Shown: positions 7,847 to 16,179, numbered from the stretch's first letter. The stretch: DNA of 20,138 bases from Clostridium sp. CAG:221 (GCA_000435835.1 FR883415.1:1-20138); one strand, 5' to 3'. Notes: generated by a model not told the origin, from the sequence alone. A program made the numbers and translations.

Positions 7847-7892
7847 AGGACTGTTGAAAGAATTGTGTAATATCAATTCTTCCAACAGTCCT
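7847..7892. terminator. Long hairpin between third LCP gene and second galU
   Basis: AGGACTGTTG (7847-7856) pairs with CAACAGTCCT (7883-7892), then one A-C mismatch and a further 8 base pairs (AAGAATTG with CAATTCTT) around an 8-base loop. No T-run follows on the plus strand, so it may be a terminator needing a factor, or an RNA-stabilising 3' end, for the two convergent genes. Confidence 0.6.
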
Positions 7893-7922
7893 CATAGTAT
7901 AGTTACTCTTAAAGTGTTTTAT

Positions 7923-8792
7923 TTAGATTACAGTTCTTAAATACTCTATAAATTCATCTCTTAACTCTTCTTTTCTTAAAGCATATTCTACTGTTGCTTT
8001 TAAGAATCCAAGTTTATCTCCAACATCATATCTTATTCCTTCAAAATCATAAGCATACATTGCCTCTTCTTCCATAAGCGTTAATAATGCATCTGTTAAT
8101 TGAATTTCTCCACCTTTTCCTGGTTTTGTATTTTCTAACATCTTAAATATTTGCGGAGTTATTATATATCTTCCTAATATGGCTACATTTGTTGGTGCTT
8201 CTTCCACTGCTGGCTTTTCCACTAAGCCTTTTACTTTATATACTCTATCTTCAATATGCAAGCCATCAACTATTCCATATTTATTAACATCTTTTTCTGG
8301 CACTGTTTGCACACCTAAAACTGATGTTTTATATTCATCATAACAATCAATAAGTTGCTTTAAACATGGTTTTTCTTCGTTATATACAATATCATCTCCA
8401 AGAAGTACTGCAAATGGCTCATCTCCTACGAAAGTCTTAGCACATTGAATAGCGTGTCCAAGCCCCTTTGGTTCCTTTTGTCTTATAAAGTGAATATCCA
8501 CCATATCTGATATATCTCTAACCATTTTAAGCATTTCTTGCTTTCCGCTCTTTTCAAGTTCAAGCTCTAATTCAACAGATTTATCAAAGTGATCTTCAAT
8601 ACATTTTTTATTTCTTCCTGTTATTATAAGTATTTCTTCTATTCCTGAAGCTATTGCTTCTTCTATTATATATTGAATAGTTGGTTTATCAACTATTGGT
8701 AACATTTCCTTTGGCTGTGCCTTTGTTGCAGGTAAAAATCTAGTACCAAGTCCTGCTGCTGGTATTATTGCTTTTCTTATTTTCTTTGTCAT
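7923..8792 (-). CDS. galU: UTP--glucose-1-phosphate uridylyltransferase, copy 2
   Basis: Same reaction as the copy at 4691-5563: UDP-glucose synthesis in the cytoplasm. All motifs are intact (GLGTRFLP, GLGHAI, LLGDD, GLVEKP, GKGGEIQLTDA) in 289 residues. The ATG follows AAAGGGG with seven bases between. By eye about 26 residues differ from copy 1, mostly conservative, so both copies look under selection. The C-terminal 50 residues are even closer to the remnant at 9146-9349 than to copy 1 (both have TLMEEE and RKEELRD), placing the remnant as a descendant of this copy. The pair forms direct repeats of about 870 bases separated by about 2.4 kb. Confidence 0.95.
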   Translation of the reverse strand: MTKKIRKAIIPAAGLGTRFLPATKAQPKEMLPIVDKPTIQYIIEEAIASGIEEILIITGRNKKCIEDHFDKSVELELELEKSGKQEMLKMVRDISDMVDIHFIRQKEPKGLGHAIQCAKTFVGDEPFAVLLGDDIVYNEEKPCLKQLIDCYDEYKTSVLGVQTVPEKDVNKYGIVDGLHIEDRVYKVKGLVEKPAVEEAPTNVAILGRYIITPQIFKMLENTKPGKGGEIQLTDALLTLMEEEAMYAYDFEGIRYDVGDKLGFLKATVEYALRKEELRDEFIEYLRTVI

Positions 8793-9145
8793 AAGTCTAC
8801 CCCTTTAAAGTAATTATATTTTATAAAACTTATTTAGAATCTTGTTTATCTTATCCATTACATCTTATTTAAAAGTAGTATTTGAGTTAATCCACTCTTT
8901 ATACTTTTATAAAAATTGCATTAATATATGCACTCCTACATTATCATTTGTACTTTAAAATTATATCATTTCATAATTTAATTTTCCTTATAATACGTAC
9001 GAGTTATTTCAACAGCAGTGGTATATTATTACATTATTTTTTTGCTTATTTTTATAATTTAAATATAAAAAATTGTTTATCTACTCTTCTTTTTAAGCAA
9101 ACTTTATTATGAATTTATTTAACCTCCTAATAAATTCACTACTAT
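8793..9145. other. 353-base intergenic stretch without a gene
   Basis: Very AT-rich; apart from the ribosome binding site of galU copy 2 at its left end I see no coding signal. On the minus strand AGGAGG (complement of 9123-9128) sits just past the galU remnant but is followed only by ATA and AAG codons and no start, so it looks like another orphan ribosome binding site left by the rearrangements here. Confidence 0.5.
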
Positions 9146-9349
9146 CTATATAGCTATTACTTCCTTCATTTTTATTAAAAATATAGTTTGTAAATATTGT
9201 ATAAATCCATCTCTTAACTCTTCTTTTCTTAAAGCATATTCTACTGTTGCTTTTAAGAAACCAAGCTTATCTCCAACATCATATCTTATTCCTTCAAAGT
9301 CATAAGCATACATTACCTCTTCTTCCATAAGAGTTATTAACCATTCCAT
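9146..9349 (-). pseudogene. galU C-terminal remnant (third copy)
   Basis: An open frame of 67 codons whose first 50 or so residues after MEWLI match the last 50 residues of GalU copy 2 almost exactly (TLMEEE, YAYDFEG, RYDVGDKLGF, ATVEYALRKEELRD). About 80 percent of the gene, including the whole nucleotide-binding N-terminus, is missing. The last dozen codons run past the normal end into unrelated sequence. The upstream edge, near 9337-9350, joins a scrap of a different glycosyltransferase in another frame. It cannot be functional as GalU; whether the short peptide is made is unknown. Confidence 0.88.
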
Positions 9350-9450
9350 ATTTTACAATTATTTCTGATTAAAACATTAACTATTTCATTGTTATTTTTA
9401 ACTGACAAGCAATCACCTGATAATAGACCTATATAATCATATTCTTTATC
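9337..9450 (-). pseudogene. Scrap of a GT14 (core-2/I-branching type) glycosyltransferase
   Basis: Between the galU remnant and the flippase, a minus-strand frame of 37 codons, from just after TGA (9451-9453) to TAA (9337-9339), reads DKEYDYIGLLSGD followed by CLSVKNNNEI. This matches the pattern of the conserved GT14 block (YDY..LLSGQD.PIK.N..I) seen in bacterial branching-enzyme-like transferases. It has no start and is a small internal fragment. Upstream in the same frame, beyond the TGA, LGGTIRGK could be an extension of the same relic overlapping the flippase's last codons. The identification rests on one short motif. Confidence 0.5.
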
Positions 9451-10903
9451 TCACTTTCCTCTTATTGTGCCCCCTAATATTTATGTACTTTTTAAAATTT
9501 ATAATTGAATTTAAATAATTTAAGTTTAAAATACCATATATACTACATCCAAGAATTAATTGAATAATTACTCTTATAAATTTATCAGAAATAATAAATC
9601 TAATTGTAAATATTAATAAAAACATAATTAATGATTTTATTAAAAATACTAAGATATCTTTACGACAATTTTTTAAATTTAAATTATTTTTTACAGATAT
9701 GATTTGATATAACATAACTGAAAATTCAGCTACTATTGTTCCAAAACAAGCACCAATACTTTGAAATTTAGGAATAAAAATAATATTCATAATTAAATTA
9801 ACTATAGCTCCTAATCCAACGGAAAAAATATAATCCTTATCCTTTTCACTTGGAATCAAATACTGAGTTCTAATCACATTAGCAAATGATAAAAAAGGTA
9901 ATGTAATTGCTAATAAACAAATTAATATACCGCTCTTTTCAAATTCCATACCAAAATATATTGGTGCAAAGTCATATCCAATAGCTACTAATCCAAAACT
10001 CATTGCTAGAGACATAAACATAACAAATGAAAGAGACTTCTCTAAATACTTATTAATATTTTCTTTATTTCCATTTGATATTATATTTGACATTCTCGGT
10101 AACATAACTGTTCCTAATGCAGTAATTAATGTAAGAGGAATATGAACAATCTTTTCAGCATTTTCATAATAGCCAACTTCTGTAACATTAGATAATGCAC
10201 CTAACATTATTTTATCCATTATTTTATATATACTTACTGCAATTATAGGAATAAAGAGTATCAAATTAGGCTTTACATGCTTAAAAATATCAGAAAATGA
10301 TACTCTTACAAAATCTATATCTTTTTTGACAAATCCCCATAATAGCAATTGACTAAGGACTGTAGTTCCAGCCATTATTAGAGTATATTTCCACAAATCA
10401 TTACTATCCCTTATAAAAATAAAAATTAATATAACTGAAAACACTCTTAAAATAGTACTTCTTGTTATTGTTAATTTAAACTTTTCTAAACCAAAATATA
10501 ACCAATTAATATCTAGTACAGCTGAAATAATAAATAAACATTGTATATATGCTATGCCTTTATAATTATCAACAAATATAGATACATATATTATATATAT
10601 AATAAGCATTATAATACCCATAAATAATTGAAAAATATAAATTGAGCAAAAACTCTTTGACAACTCACTTTTGTTTTCTCTTGCTTTAGCAATTGTTCTA
10701 TTACCATAATTATTAACACCTAACATACATAATAATGTAAAATAATTTACTATAGAGTATGTGTATGAATAAGTACCTACCCCATCTGCACCTATAACTC
10801 TAGCCAAATAAGGAGCTGTTATTAGAGGAATTATCATTATTAATATTTGATATATTAAATTATATATAAAGTTTTTTTTCACATTACTATTTGCTTTTTT
10901 CAT
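9446..10903 (-). CDS. wzx: Wzx-type polysaccharide flippase (RfbX-like), intact
   Basis: Flips undecaprenyl-linked repeat units across the cytoplasmic membrane. The 485-residue protein is typical in length and highly hydrophobic, with about a dozen or more membrane segments. It opens with the family pattern NFIYNLIYQIL, PLITAPYLARVIGADGVGTYSYTYS in pieces, and NYGNRTIAKARE. The ATG follows AAGGAGGAGG, one of the best ribosome binding sites in the window. An A8 run lies at codons 9-11 (complement of 10872-10879); here the frame is intact. The last codons (GHNKRKVR) overlap a GT14 scrap, so the extreme C-terminus may have been created by a recombination junction. It is the only complete flippase in the window and is separated from the upstream Wzy by 545 bases. 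Confidence 0.92.
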   Translation of the reverse strand: MKKANSNVKKNFIYNLIYQILIMIIPLITAPYLARVIGADGVGTYSYTYSIVNYFTLLCMLGVNNYGNRTIAKARENKSELSKSFCSIYIFQLFMGIIMLIIYIIYVSIFVDNYKGIAYIQCLFIISAVLDINWLYFGLEKFKLTITRSTILRVFSVILIFIFIRDSNDLWKYTLIMAGTTVLSQLLLWGFVKKDIDFVRVSFSDIFKHVKPNLILFIPIIAVSIYKIMDKIMLGALSNVTEVGYYENAEKIVHIPLTLITALGTVMLPRMSNIISNGNKENINKYLEKSLSFVMFMSLAMSFGLVAIGYDFAPIYFGMEFEKSGILICLLAITLPFLSFANVIRTQYLIPSEKDKDYIFSVGLGAIVNLIMNIIFIPKFQSIGACFGTIVAEFSVMLYQIISVKNNLNLKNCRKDILVFLIKSLIMFLLIFTIRFIISDKFIRVIIQLILGCSIYGILNLNYLNSIINFKKYINIRGHNKRKVR

Positions 10904-10928
10904 ACATTACCTCCTCCTTATATATTGT

Positions 10929-10950
10929 TAGTGTAAAGTTTATTACACTA
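10929..10950. promoter_or_regulatory. Perfect palindrome in the wzx leader
   Basis: TAGTGTAA (10929-10936), six bases, TTACACTA (10943-10950). It lies about 25 bases upstream of the wzx start, just before its ribosome binding site. It could be a protein-binding operator or a leader hairpin; on the plus strand a T-rich tract follows, so a terminator is also possible. Confidence 0.4.
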
Positions 10951-11022
10951 CTTTCTTTTTTTAATCTCTCTATATAAGATCTCGAAATTCTTTTAGTATT
11001 ATAACTTATTTACTTAATATAT

Positions 11023-11121
11023 AACACCACTTTATAATAAATTTAGCTAGCTTTATCACTATAGATAACATATTTAAATATATCTTTAGCGATAGTAATA
11101 TTTTTATCTAATTATAGTGTT
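11023..11121. repeat. Large imperfect AT-rich inverted repeat
   Basis: Arms of about 45 bases centred on ATTTAAAT (11072-11079). The inner parts, ACTATAGATAACAT (11058-11071) and its partner ending in GCGATAGT (11080-11096), and the outer AACAC/GTGTT ends match with small gaps. It could be an insertion-element end, a MITE relic or a decayed terminator; base composition makes some of the matching expected by chance. Confidence 0.3.
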
Positions 11122-11448
11122 TTAAGTAATTTGCTAAAAATAAATTCCTTATAAATACACTCTAATAAATGATATTTTTACTTCTTGTGTGCTTTGAAAT
11201 TTGTATTTAAAAGTATTTCTCTTCATAAATCGTAAAAGTTTTGCTAGACTACCACTATCAAATTAACATACTTACTTTATAGCCTCCGTACTTCTTTTCA
11301 TATAACTTCCCAACGAGCAAAAATCTTTTTATTTGTTAAAGGTAGCTTATATATTCCAACGTATTTGATAGATATTATAAATTAATCTTTTTAATTTTAG
11401 TTGATATTGCAAAGTATTTTTTTACTATTATTCAAAATTAGCTCTACC

Positions 11449-12585
11449 CTATTTTTTTATACCAAATTTTATACTATCTATTTTTTTCCTTTCACGGTAT
11501 ATTAATGAAGAAAAGGATAAAATAAATGGATTGTAATTAATTTTTATCAACCAATTTTCAAATAATCCTACAATCATAAATATTATCAATATTATAATTA
11601 ATAACTTATCTCTTTCCCGATATGATAGTTTTAATCTTAAAGATAATAATAAACAACTACAAAACAGTAATATTATTCCAAATTTTAATAACAAAACTAT
11701 ATATGAATTATCTAATATTTGTGGAGAAATATTTAATAACCTTGACTGAACAGTGGATACTGTTTCTATTTTTTGTCCAAATAAATTTATATCATATTTT
11801 TGCAAATATTGTTCTGTATAATAAATTCTTTTTGATAATAAACGATCAATATTTTTTATCAAATCACTAGATTTATATAGATATGCTAATGATAATGATA
11901 ATGCGAATAATAAATATGGTAAAAAAATTACAATCTTTTTAATTATTTTATTATTTAAATAATTATTATATAATAATAAAATAATCATTAAAGATACACA
12001 AATAATAACTGTTCTACTATCAGTAATATATCCGATAATAAATGTTATAATTGTACAAATAAATAATTTAATTATTTTATTTTTATTAAATGCCAAATAT
12101 ATATAATCACAACAAATCGATAACCAGTAAGCTGCCAAAGCATTAGGATGACTAAACCCTAACGATTGCCTTATTGTTCCATCAGCTCTAAGAATAACAT
12201 AATTTTCAGCAATTCCAATTTGAGAAAATATAATAATTATGAAACAAAAAATAACCTTTATCACTAAATCAAATTTTATAAATTTTTTAAAATTTATGTC
12301 TTTTGATGCTATTATCAACATAATTGCTTTCAAAATAATATTATCTTTTGATAAAAAATAAGAAATAACAACTATAGCAAAAATAATTACCACCCATGCT
12401 ATTTCCTTAATTCTATAAATTTGATTTTGAAATAAAATAGTTAAAAATATCAAAACAATCACTAATTTATCTATTATTCCATATAAAGGAGTTAAACTAG
12501 GCACATTATTAAACATTGCTTGAAGTAAAATAAATGTATATGCTAAATAAAAGAAAAGCAAACTAGGTCTTATAGTCTTTATCAT
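11449..12585 (-). CDS. wzy: Wzy-type polysaccharide polymerase (O-antigen polymerase/ligase family), downstream copy
   Basis: Would join flipped repeat units into polymer on the outer face of the membrane. The 378-residue protein is a chain of about ten or more membrane segments with one larger loop, as in Wzy/WaaL-like proteins. Landmarks shared with the other Wzy at 17096-18217 are GFSHPNAL (its counterpart is GYEHPNLL), DSRT (VSRT), LLSKRIYY (LLSGRIYY) and LDNSY (LDNGY), which supports the assignment. The ATG overlaps the TGA of the upstream GT2 reading frame (ATGA at 12582-12585), and no strong ribosome binding site precedes it, so its translation probably depends on ribosomes finishing the frameshifted GT2 gene. 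Wzy proteins are poorly conserved, so linkage specificity is not predictable. Confidence 0.85.
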   Translation of the reverse strand: MIKTIRPSLLFFYLAYTFILLQAMFNNVPSLTPLYGIIDKLVIVLIFLTILFQNQIYRIKEIAWVVIIFAIVVISYFLSKDNIILKAIMLIIASKDINFKKFIKFDLVIKVIFCFIIIIFSQIGIAENYVILRADGTIRQSLGFSHPNALAAYWLSICCDYIYLAFNKNKIIKLFICTIITFIIGYITDSRTVIICVSLMIILLLYNNYLNNKIIKKIVIFLPYLLFALSLSLAYLYKSSDLIKNIDRLLSKRIYYTEQYLQKYDINLFGQKIETVSTVQSRLLNISPQILDNSYIVLLLKFGIILLFCSCLLLSLRLKLSYRERDKLLIIILIIFMIVGLFENWLIKINYNPFILSFSSLIYRERKKIDSIKFGIKK

Positions 12586-13573
12586 CTTTTTACAACCCTC
12601 TTTATTGTAGAATACATTTTAGAGTAATATAAAAAACTAAGTTTAGTTTTAATTTTAAACCTAAAGTAGATATTTTTGTAATAATTATTAAAATTCTTCA
12701 TTAATTTATAATCAAGTTTTTTTTCTTGAATCTTAAAATATGTTACTATAGTTTTTCTTTCATCTCTTGCTTTAAAAGAAATTTGTTTTTCCATTTGTCT
12801 ATGATAATGCCTTAACTCTAATACTTGTATGTAATTTTGATAAACTTCTAAAGATTTATTTATTTTATAAAATTTTTTCACATCATTAAATGATTCTACT
12901 ATATCGAAGATTCTAAAACTTTTCATCCTAGACATACTATTAGATACAATTCTATATTTATATACACTTCTATCAATAGTTGATATTTTTTTACATATCA
13001 ATAAATATTTAAGATAAAAATTCAAATCTTGCCCTATTCGTACATTTCCAAAAAATAATCCCGCTTTTTTTATTAATTCTAAATCATATAATTTATTACT
13101 TGGCACTGGATTTACATCAAATAATTCACTAAAAATATTATTTGATGTATATTCCTTTCCACCCATTATATCCTTATTATTTTCAATAACCTCATTATCT
13201 TCATTAATAATAGTATAATTGCCTATCACAAGATCTGAATTTTTTTTTTCATAGATTCTACACAAAATTTAATAATATTATCTTCTAGGATATCATCAGA
13301 ATCTAAAAACACTACATATTTTCCACTAGCAACTTTAATTCCCTCATTTCTAGCAATAGAGGCATTCATATTAGCTTGAAAAATTGGAATTATATTATGT
13401 TCAGAATGTTCTTTAATATATTTTTCTATAATTTTTCTTGATTCATCTGTAGAACCATCATCTATAATTATTATCTCTTTATTATCATAATTTTGTTTTA
13501 TAACTGAGTTTAAACATTGTACTAAAAATCTTTCACCATTATAATTAGGAATAATGACACTAACCTTTTCCAT
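12582..13573 (-). pseudogene. GT2 glycosyltransferase split by a frameshift in an A10 run
   Basis: A family 2 (GT-A) glycosyltransferase that would add one sugar to the lipid-linked unit. The N-terminal frame, from ATG 13573 (AGGAG eight bases upstream; a GTG at 13582 overlaps that site), contains SVIIPNYNG, IIIDDGSTDES (DDGS at 38-41) and the metal-binding FLDSDD (91-94). It runs into a run of ten A (complement of 13240-13249) and stops at 13226. The C-terminal part continues in another frame (NSDLVIGNYTI, then PSNKLYD, GQDLNFYLKYLL and a basic tail) to 12582. Eleven or eight A would give one protein of about 330 residues, a normal length. As written only the first 40 percent is translated from the proper start. 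It could be a phase-variable or slippage-rescued gene, a real null, or a sequencing error. Confidence 0.85.
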
Positions 13574-13584
13574 AAAATTCACTC

Positions 13585-14193
13585 CTATTTTTCAAACTCT
13601 GATTTATTGGGTAAAGTTGTTTCAAAAATTTCTATAATCTCTTGAGCTGTTTTATTAAAATTTTTATATTCTCCTACATCATTTAAACAAATTAACTTTG
13701 CTTTTTTTTCAAGGATTACTTTCTTAATTCTTTCATTTTCATCTTTTATCTCTAAATACACTCCAAATTTAGATTTCCTTGGTTTAAAATTACTTGTACA
13801 TAATTGCCAATATCTTATCAACCAATCAGTAACATCATTTAACCCTCTAAATTTATTTTTACACGTATTATGCAAAGTTATTAACTCTAATTCCCACAAC
13901 TTACGAAAAGTTTCTTTCTTATATGAATATGCAATATGTGGATTTTCAAAACCAGGAATCTTTTCCCAAGCTAAAAGTAAAAAACTTTTTATATTATTAT
14001 TTAAACTATATTTCAAATTGAAAATTTTAAATATATTACGTTTAGTTACATCCGCTTTTTTAAAATATTTATTAATTATATCAATATTATTTAATAACAT
14101 ATGATTAAAAGAATCATTTTCATTTCCAGTAGAAGAAATTAAATTATAAGAAAATTGATCCCTTGGAATACCATTAATAAAAAAATCAGTTTC
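13585..14193 (-). pseudogene. C-terminal remnant of a Stealth-family capsule phosphotransferase
   Basis: Stealth proteins transfer hexose-1-phosphate units to make phosphodiester-linked capsules. The frame is open from 14193 (directly after a TAA) to TAA at 13585, about 202 codons; an internal ATG lies at 14100. It starts with FFINGIPRD, continues with HMLLNNIDIINKYF, then the CR3-like stretch (AYSYKKETF, a basic FRGLNDV, WLIRYWQL), and ends with a CR4-like ICLNDVGE plus LPNKSEFEK. The N-terminal conserved regions CR1 and most of CR2, needed for catalysis, are absent. The 5' edge joins the truncated flippase at 14186-14196, so both genes were cut at one junction. I judge it dead; the family call rests on motif order and the typical C-terminal SxFE ending. 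Confidence 0.72.
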
Positions 14194-15125
14194 TTAATAT
14201 TATTTCTTTAGCCGAAAAAAAACAAAACACTAATATAAATACACCTAATAGCGATAATATTTTAACTACCTTCACATATTGACTATATATTTTATCATAA
14301 TCATCTTGATAATCTGATAATATAGGATGTAATACCGGTGTTATAACATGTGTTAGGTTTTGAACAGGATAAAGCATCAATCTATATGCTTTATCATAAT
14401 ATCCTAATGCAACTTCCCCCATAAATTTTCCTATTAGCAAGTTATCTGAATTTCTTGAAAAATAATTTATAAAATTAAATCCAAATTGATAAGAAGAAAA
14501 TTCTTTTATCTTTTTTATACTTTCTAGGGAAAAACCCCAATATATATTAATTTTTGAATACCAATAATTAAATACAAAAGTAAGAAATCCAACAAATACA
14601 GAATTTATTACTAATGCATAGTACTTTGCTCCTTTTATTGCTAATATTATCGTAATAATACCTCCTATTATAGTTATTACTACAGTTCTAATCCCTAAAG
14701 CTTTAAATTGCTTATCTTTTAATAATAAAGCATTTGGAACCATATTTACTACATTGAAAAATATTCCTATTGATAAAATAATCCCCAATGAAATATACAC
14801 TCTATTATCATAAAACATAGCTAATGGATATGAAAACAATATAAACCCAATACTTACAAGTAATCCTACAAAAACAGTAAAAATAAATATATCTGATATT
14901 TGCTTCTTACTCAAATCCTTATGTTGAATTATAGCTGGACCTATCCCCATATCTGCAATTACAGTAAAGAAGCTTATGAATACTGTTATTATTGCTACTA
15001 TTCCATAATCATCTGGAGTTAATAGTCTAGCTAAAATGGAGTTTAATAATAATTGAATAAATATATTGCTATATTTTGAAAAAAAGTTAATAATTGTTGC
15101 TTTTTTTTATATTTATTTCTTCCAT
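14186..15125 (-). pseudogene. Broken Wzx-type flippase: N-terminal frameshift and C-terminal truncation
   Basis: The ATG at 15125 has AAGGAG five bases upstream and reads MEEINIKK, then hits a run of eight A (complement of 15101-15108) and a stop five codons later. With seven A the frame continues as ATIINFFSKYSNIF, SILARLLTPDDYGIV and ADMGIGPAIIQH, a typical start of the WzxC/TuaB-like flippase group, and stays open to TGA at 14186. The restored product would be about 312 residues with several membrane segments, but the family is about 480, so roughly the last third is gone. It ends where the Stealth remnant begins. Without the frame repair, translation could begin only at an internal ATG such as 14950, losing the first helices. 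Function is very unlikely. Confidence 0.85.
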
Positions 15126-15276
15126 ACTTTCTCCTTAAATCACTACATTACCATCTCTATTTATAATAATCTTTAATATATTAAATTTATTTTTTAATAA
15201 GTATGCTTAATATCCTATATAATATTATTTTATAATTTGCTTATATTATTAAACAAATTAAGAACCTACATATACT

Positions 15277-16179
15277 TTATTTTTTTTCTAATCTAGTTAT
15301 ATAAAAGTAAATTAACCTTTTCAAATATAATTTTTTATCTAGTTTCTTTAATATATTTAATTCTTGTTTAAACATATTACTCATGTTATTAAGAGCATAT
15401 AACTTACTTAATCTATAGGAAAAAGATTTTTCAATATTTAAAATATCATTACTTGTTACTTTATAATATAAACTTCTACAATATTCCCTTAATAATAGTT
15501 CTCCTTTTATATTTTTCTCCCCATTACCACTTATTCTTGGTCCTGAATGCTCATTGTATCTAACTAGCACTTCTTTTACTCTATCAACTTTATATCCTTT
15601 ATCCAACAATTTAATTATTACTGTTGAATCCTGCTTACTTGGCACATTTGAAAAATTGTTAACTTCATTTAAATATTCCTTTTTACATAACCATTGTGAG
15701 GTAGCTGCTATACAGTCTGTCATTGCCTCTACTAAACAATTACCAACAAAATCATAATTGTATTCTCTCAACTTTTTATTATTTTCATCATAACTCTCCG
15801 TATAACAATATACCAATGCTAAATCTCCGCTCTTATCTAAGTTAAATAATTGAATTTGTTTTTTTAGTTTATTTTCATAGTATTGATCATCATCATCTAA
15901 AAAAGCTATATATTCTCCATTACAATTTTCTATTCCTACATTTCTTGCTAATGCTCCCCCTAAATTCTTCTCATTAGGAATATATTTTATATTTCTATGT
16001 TGAGAATAATTTCTCATGATTTTTTCTGTTTTTATTTGAAACTCATTATTCTTTCCGTTATCATCTACTACTATTATTTCAATATTTTTATAAGTTTGAG
16101 CTAGTACACTATCTATAGCTCTTATTAATTCTTTTTCTCTTTTATATGTAGAAATAACTACACTTATTAATGGCTGCAT
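15277..16179 (-). CDS. GT2 glycosyltransferase
   Basis: Predicted cytoplasmic-face sugar transferase of family 2 for the repeat unit. The 300-residue protein has a standard GT-A start (PLISVVISTYKRE), the nucleotide-binding IIVVDDN (VDD ending at residue 40), GGALARNVGI near 74-83, and the metal-binding aspartate run FLDDDD (93-98). The C-terminal half has a QWLCKKEYL segment and RYNEHSGPRIS, both common in capsule GT2 enzymes. The ATG follows AAGGAG. It is 20 bases downstream of the next GT2 gene in the same operon. An A8 run at the very end (complement of 15280-15287) includes the last lysine codons and the stop. After it comes a 151-base AT-rich gap before the broken flippase. Donor and acceptor sugars cannot be predicted. 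Confidence 0.9.
   Translation of the reverse strand: MQPLISVVISTYKREKELIRAIDSVLAQTYKNIEIIVVDDNGKNNEFQIKTEKIMRNYSQHRNIKYIPNEKNLGGALARNVGIENCNGEYIAFLDDDDQYYENKLKKQIQLFNLDKSGDLALVYCYTESYDENNKKLREYNYDFVGNCLVEAMTDCIAATSQWLCKKEYLNEVNNFSNVPSKQDSTVIIKLLDKGYKVDRVKEVLVRYNEHSGPRISGNGEKNIKGELLLREYCRSLYYKVTSNDILNIEKSFSYRLSKLYALNNMSNMFKQELNILKKLDKKLYLKRLIYFYITRLEKK

Larger units (their letters stand above)
10904..11448. other. 545-base gap upstream of the intact wzx
   Basis: No convincing gene on either strand; stops occur in all frames. The longest open minus-strand stretch is about 37 codons near 11155-11270, and I do not recognise it. The gap holds two inverted repeats (listed separately) and probably the leader and promoter of wzx; a minus-strand TATAAT (complement within 10998-11005) could be a -10, without a clear -35. 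A gap this long inside an otherwise tight cluster suggests a deleted gene. Confidence 0.5.

Noticed and set aside
11155..11270. Minus-strand stretch of about 37 open codons (FDSGSLAKLLRF and onward) as a transposase scrap
   Set aside because: No start, no recognised motif, and a length reachable by chance; kept only as part of the gap description.
11622..11870. Plus-strand open frame of 82 codons
   Set aside because: Antisense to wzy in very AT-rich DNA; no ribosome binding site or motif.
15247..15265. A 17-base string shared with 5666-5687 (TTATTAAACAAATTAAG) as a regulatory repeat
   Set aside because: Only two occurrences in AT-rich intergenic DNA with different neighbours and orientation relative to genes; chance similarity is likely.
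15554..15757. Plus-strand open frame of 67 codons
   Set aside because: Antisense to an intact GT2 gene and without coding features.
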